Shown here: piece after piece, positions 61,435 to 64,000 of the stretch
How positions within the stretch are numbered: position 1 is the first letter of the stretch
How the letters are laid out: each line of letters begins with the position of its first letter
Origin: Clostridium aestuarii
Lineage (GTDB): Bacteria > Bacillota > Clostridia > Clostridiales > Clostridiaceae
Direction: 5' to 3'
Length of the DNA stretch: 64,000 nucleotides
NCBI RefSeq assembly: GCF_026735135.1
Contig: NZ_JAPQER010000002.1
Location: 558,001-622,000 of the forward strand
Program-made: the position numbers and the translations under genes
Notes under the pieces: model-generated
The model's database searches: none
The model's input: only the letters and a program-made list of their open reading frames with translations
Told to the model about the DNA's origin: nothing

Positions 61435-61474
61435 TATCTACAAAGCCTTTTACTTTCACAAAGCTTTGTAGATA
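61435..61474 (-). terminator. Hairpin terminator between dctM and the LarA-like gene
   Basis: A perfect 12-bp stem (TATCTACAAAGC at 61435-61446 with GCTTTGTAGATA at 61463-61474). On the minus strand it is followed by TTTTTTATAAATG, so it should terminate at least in part. The fourth of four with this core. It probably makes the downstream genes less expressed than the transporter. Confidence 0.75.
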
Positions 61475-61493
61475 CTCTACTTTATCAAAACTA

Positions 61494-62771
61494 CTATTTA
61501 AGAATGCTAGGTAAAAACAAAGAAATTTGAGGGAAATTTGTTATTAGTAATACAATAACAATCTCCGTAATCAAGAAAGCAAGTATTTTTTTACTAATTT
61601 GTTCTACTTTTAATCCCGATATTCCACAAGCAACAAATAGATTAACTGCCATAGGAGGGGTTATCATACCTACTGAAGTATTAACAACTATAATTATACC
61701 TAGTAATATTGGGCTTATTCCTAAACCCGTCATAAGCGGTAATAATATAGGCGCTACAAGTAATATAATCGCTTGAGTTTCTAAAAAACTTCCTAGGAAC
61801 AATAACATTATGTTAATAAGTAGCGTAATTACAAAAACATTTGATGTTAATCCCATCATTGCAGTAGTAACCTTTGCTGGAATTTGAGCACTAGTAATTA
61901 TCCATGAAAAAGAAGCTGATGTAGCAATAACAAATAATACTACAGATGTACTAGTTGCAGCCTTTACTATTATAGGTGATAAATCTTTTACTTTTATTTC
62001 CTTATATATAAATACACTTACTATAAAAGCATATACTACAGCTACAGCAGCTGCTTCTGTGGGAGTAAATACACCACCATATATTCCACCCAAAATAATT
62101 ATTGGCATTAAAAGTGCTAAAATTGCTTCTTTAAAAGCAGCAATAATTTTCTTTATATTTGTAGGTTTTCCTTTTGGCAAATCTAGTTTTTTTGCATAAA
62201 TAGAAATAACCACCATTAATCCTATAGCTAAAATAATACCTGGTACAATACCTGCTATAAATAAAGTACTTATTGAAACTCCTGCAACAACACCATACGT
62301 AATCATAGGAATACTTGGTGGAATTACAACTCCAAGAGTACCTCCTGCAGCTGCAACCGCTGAAGCAAAATCTTTTGGATACCCCGCCTTAACCATAGCT
62401 GGAATCATAATACCACCAATAGCTGCAACTGTTGCTGGATTTGATCCTGAAATTGCGCCAAAGAACGCAGAAGCAATAATAGTTATAATAGCAAGGCCTC
62501 CTCCAACTGTACCAACGCATGCCTCAGCAAATTTTATTAACCTTTTTGAAATACCCCCATGTTCCATGAGTCCTCCAGCAAGCATAAAAAACGGTATAGC
62601 CATAAATGGAAATGAATCAACAGACGTAAACATTCTTTGTGCAACAACTAAGGATGGCGTTGGCATATCACCAAACGTAAGCGCAGTAATAGATGCTAAT
62701 CCCAACGAAACCCCTATTGGTATATTTAAAATTAATAATATAAATAATGTTCCAAATAATAATAATGTCAT
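61494..62771 (-). CDS. dctM: TRAP transporter large permease (DctM)
   Basis: A 425-residue, about 12-helix membrane protein of the DctM/SiaM large-subunit family: LGLASITALTFGDMPTPSLV, FFMLAGGLMEHGGISKRLI, GAISGSNPATVAAIGGIMIP and GTLGVVIPPSIPMITYGVV are typical. It drives sodium-coupled uptake of an organic acid delivered by the DctP binding protein. It follows dctQ by 22 bases. Length is standard. The actual substrate is not visible, but clustering with a LarA-like protein suggests a hydroxy acid or related compound. Confidence 0.94.
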   Translation of the reverse strand: MTLLLFGTLFILLILNIPIGVSLGLASITALTFGDMPTPSLVVAQRMFTSVDSFPFMAIPFFMLAGGLMEHGGISKRLIKFAEACVGTVGGGLAIITIIASAFFGAISGSNPATVAAIGGIMIPAMVKAGYPKDFASAVAAAGGTLGVVIPPSIPMITYGVVAGVSISTLFIAGIVPGIILAIGLMVVISIYAKKLDLPKGKPTNIKKIIAAFKEAILALLMPIIILGGIYGGVFTPTEAAAVAVVYAFIVSVFIYKEIKVKDLSPIIVKAATSTSVVLFVIATSASFSWIITSAQIPAKVTTAMMGLTSNVFVITLLINIMLLFLGSFLETQAIILLVAPILLPLMTGLGISPILLGIIIVVNTSVGMITPPMAVNLFVACGISGLKVEQISKKILAFLITEIVIVLLITNFPQISLFLPSILK

Positions 62772-62793
62772 ATCCCCTAACTCACCCCTTTCG

Positions 62794-63261
62794 TTATTCT
62801 TCTTTACTTGTATTTTGCTTTATTACTATCTGTATTGAGCGAATACACATCATAAAGCTACCCACAGGTACAGATAAATAAGCAACCCAGATAGGTATAC
62901 CCATAGCTGGAGAAAGTTGTTCTATTTTAATTTGATGCATTATAATTTTATAAGAAAACATAATAACTAAAACATTAAACAATAGTATTATTACTACTCT
63001 CAATATTCCTGCAAATTTTTTTAACCTCTCTGGAAAAAGATTCACTATAACTTCAACACCTAAATGAGCACTTCTTTTTACTCCTAAACTAGCACCTATA
63101 TAAGCCATCCAAGCCATTATATATCGTGCAAGTTCTTCTGACCAAGGCATTGATACAAGGTTTAAATATCTTGATACAGTTGCTGCAAAAACTATTAATG
63201 TCATAAGTGGAAATAATATTATAAGTATATACTCTTCAATCCTATCAAAAAATCTTACCAA
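62794..63261 (-). CDS. dctQ: TRAP transporter small permease (DctQ)
   Basis: A 155-residue membrane protein with four helices of the DctQ small-subunit family; the SMPWSEELARYIMAWMAYIGA segment is the family signature. It pairs with DctM in the membrane. The gene follows dctP after a 12-bp hairpin and sits 22 bases upstream of dctM. The start near 63261 has an AGGATTGG sequence at its 5' side, acceptable but not strong. Confidence 0.93.
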   Translation of the reverse strand: MVRFFDRIEEYILIILFPLMTLIVFAATVSRYLNLVSMPWSEELARYIMAWMAYIGASLGVKRSAHLGVEVIVNLFPERLKKFAGILRVVIILLFNVLVIMFSYKIIMHQIKIEQLSPAMGIPIWVAYLSVPVGSFMMCIRSIQIVIKQNTSKEE

Positions 63262-63301
63262 TCCTTGCCACCCCCTAATTCAAGTTAAATTCTTATACAA
63301 C

Positions 63302-63328
63302 GACGACTCTTATTTTATAAGAGTCGTC
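63302..63328 (-). repeat. Intercistronic hairpin between dctP and dctQ
   Basis: A perfect 12-bp stem (GACGACTCTTAT with ATAAGAGTCGTC) around TTT. No U-run follows on the coding strand (GTTGTATAAG). It probably protects the 3' end of dctP mRNA, making more binding protein than permease; such hairpins after binding-protein genes are well known. Confidence 0.75.
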
Positions 63329-63339
63329 AAGTATTTGCT

Positions 63340-64000
63340 TTATTTTACCAATGCATTAATAACATCTTCACCAATTTCATCTTTAAATTTATCATAAACA
63401 GATTTTGTAGCTTCTTGAAGCGCTTTCTTATCAGGTTTTGTAATCTTCATTCCTTTTTCTTCTAATTTAGTAACTAATTCTTTTTCTAACTCCTGACAAT
63501 AATTTCTTTGCCACTTTCGTGCCTCAACTTCAGCCTCTGATACAACTTTTTGTAATTCTGGTGATAAGCCATCAAAGAAAGATTTACTTATTAAGAAAGC
63601 AGCCGGTGAATAAAAATGTCCTGTTAAAGCTAAATTCTCTTGAACTTCATTAAATTTACTAGTATCTATTATAACTAACGGATTTTCTTGTCCATCAACA
63701 GTTTTTTGTTGCATAGCTGTAAATAACTCACCGAAAGGCATTGGAACGGGCTGTGCTCCTAATACTTTAAAAGTTTCAACATGAACTGGGTTTTCCATTA
63801 ATCTTATCTTTAATCCTGCAATATCTTTTGGTGTATTGATTCGTCTTTTACTATTTGTAAGCATTCTAAATCCATTTTCCCAGAATCCTAAACCTTTTAT
63901 ACCTTTGCTATCAAGTGAACCAAGCATATTTTTACCCATTTCACCATCCATTGCAGCGAAAGCTTTCTCTCTATCTTGAATTATAAATGGTAAATCAAAC
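63340..64000 (-). CDS. dctP: TRAP transporter solute-binding protein (DctP), C-terminal part
   Basis: About the last 220 residues are in the window; the gene continues past the right edge. GFWENGFRMLTNSKRRINTP with GLKIRLMENPVHVETFKVLGA (the conserved Arg that binds the carboxylate), FGELFTAMQQKTVDGQENPLV and the SKFNEVQENLALTGH stretch are all DctP/SiaP signatures. The in-frame ATG at 63951 is inside the domain and is not a real start. The substrate is a carboxylate. The signal peptide lies beyond the edge. Confidence 0.93.
   Translation of the reverse strand, partial: FDLPFIIQDREKAFAAMDGEMGKNMLGSLDSKGIKGLGFWENGFRMLTNSKRRINTPKDIAGLKIRLMENPVHVETFKVLGAQPVPMPFGELFTAMQQKTVDGQENPLVIIDTSKFNEVQENLALTGHFYSPAAFLISKSFFDGLSPELQKVVSEAEVEARKWQRNYCQELEKELVTKLEEKGMKITKPDKKALQEATKSVYDKFKDEIGEDVINALVK

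Noticed and set aside
32596-63340. CRISPR arrays or regularly spaced repeats
   Set aside because: I saw no set of identical spaced repeats; hairpins seen are terminators with differing sequences.
1-64000. tRNA or rRNA genes
   Set aside because: No GGTTCRANTCC T-arm with a matching acceptor stem, and no rRNA-like stretch was found on reading.

Overview
The window is AT-rich, tightly packed DNA with strong GGAGG-type ribosome binding sites and many intrinsic terminators. It carries two sets of spore-germination receptor genes, a coenzyme-B12-independent glycyl radical decarboxylase, c-di-GMP and chemotaxis genes, and no phage or intact insertion element. This points to the chromosome of an anaerobic, spore-forming, amino-acid-fermenting Clostridium; I cannot name the species. 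No rRNA or tRNA gene is visible.

Layout. 1-8.1 kb: start of a PatB/MalY-type PLP enzyme behind a near-perfect sigma-54 promoter, the sigma-54 activator next to it, then a 4-hydroxyphenylacetate decarboxylase operon (hpdB-hpdC-MFS transporter-hpdA) that would make p-cresol. 8.3-13.4 kb: two tandem membrane-anchored Mrr-like proteins and a gerB-gerC-gerA germinant receptor operon with a sigma-G-like promoter. 13.6-20 kb: secreted FxLYD-type protein, anchored 5'-nucleotidase, small housekeeping genes (YjdM, methionine aminopeptidase with SEC-C motif, XRE regulator, DUF2500, an unlisted 48-residue membrane peptide). 20-22.4 kb: thiazole salvage operon (thiamine-binding protein, thiW, thiM) under a TPP riboswitch. 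22.5-33.3 kb: a conserved unknown protein, a decayed ISL3 transposase, a two-gene flavin redox operon, CPBP protease, flavodoxin, a decayed chemoreceptor, an orphan GerAB permease, deoD, a TPR protein and a peptidoglycan glycosyltransferase.

33.3-41.2 kb is the most striking block: a six-gene operon SWIM zinc finger - HEAT repeat - MoxR ATPase - DUF5682 - VWA - nucleoside deoxyribosyltransferase-like protein, driven by a textbook sigma-A promoter. The MoxR/VWA core suggests an ATP-driven regulated assembly; the last gene lacks the expected catalytic glutamate. 41.7-50.7 kb: DUF2167 membrane protein, CheY-CheX and CheX phosphatase proteins, a two-component system with a TolB-like partner, mnmA, and a YjiH-type nucleoside-recognition membrane protein. 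50.8-56.9 kb: a cell-surface O-acetylation cluster (DHHW, MBOAT, DUF4358 lipoprotein, SGNH hydrolase) and a membrane diguanylate cyclase.

57.2-64 kb: an operon reading leftward from beyond the window edge: TRAP transporter (DctP, DctQ, DctM), a LarA-like protein and five small or medium proteins, four of which I cannot assign. The coupling suggests an uncharacterised catabolic route for an imported organic acid. Many start codons were reset from the ribosome binding site, which often lies just upstream of an internal ATG, GTG or TTG.
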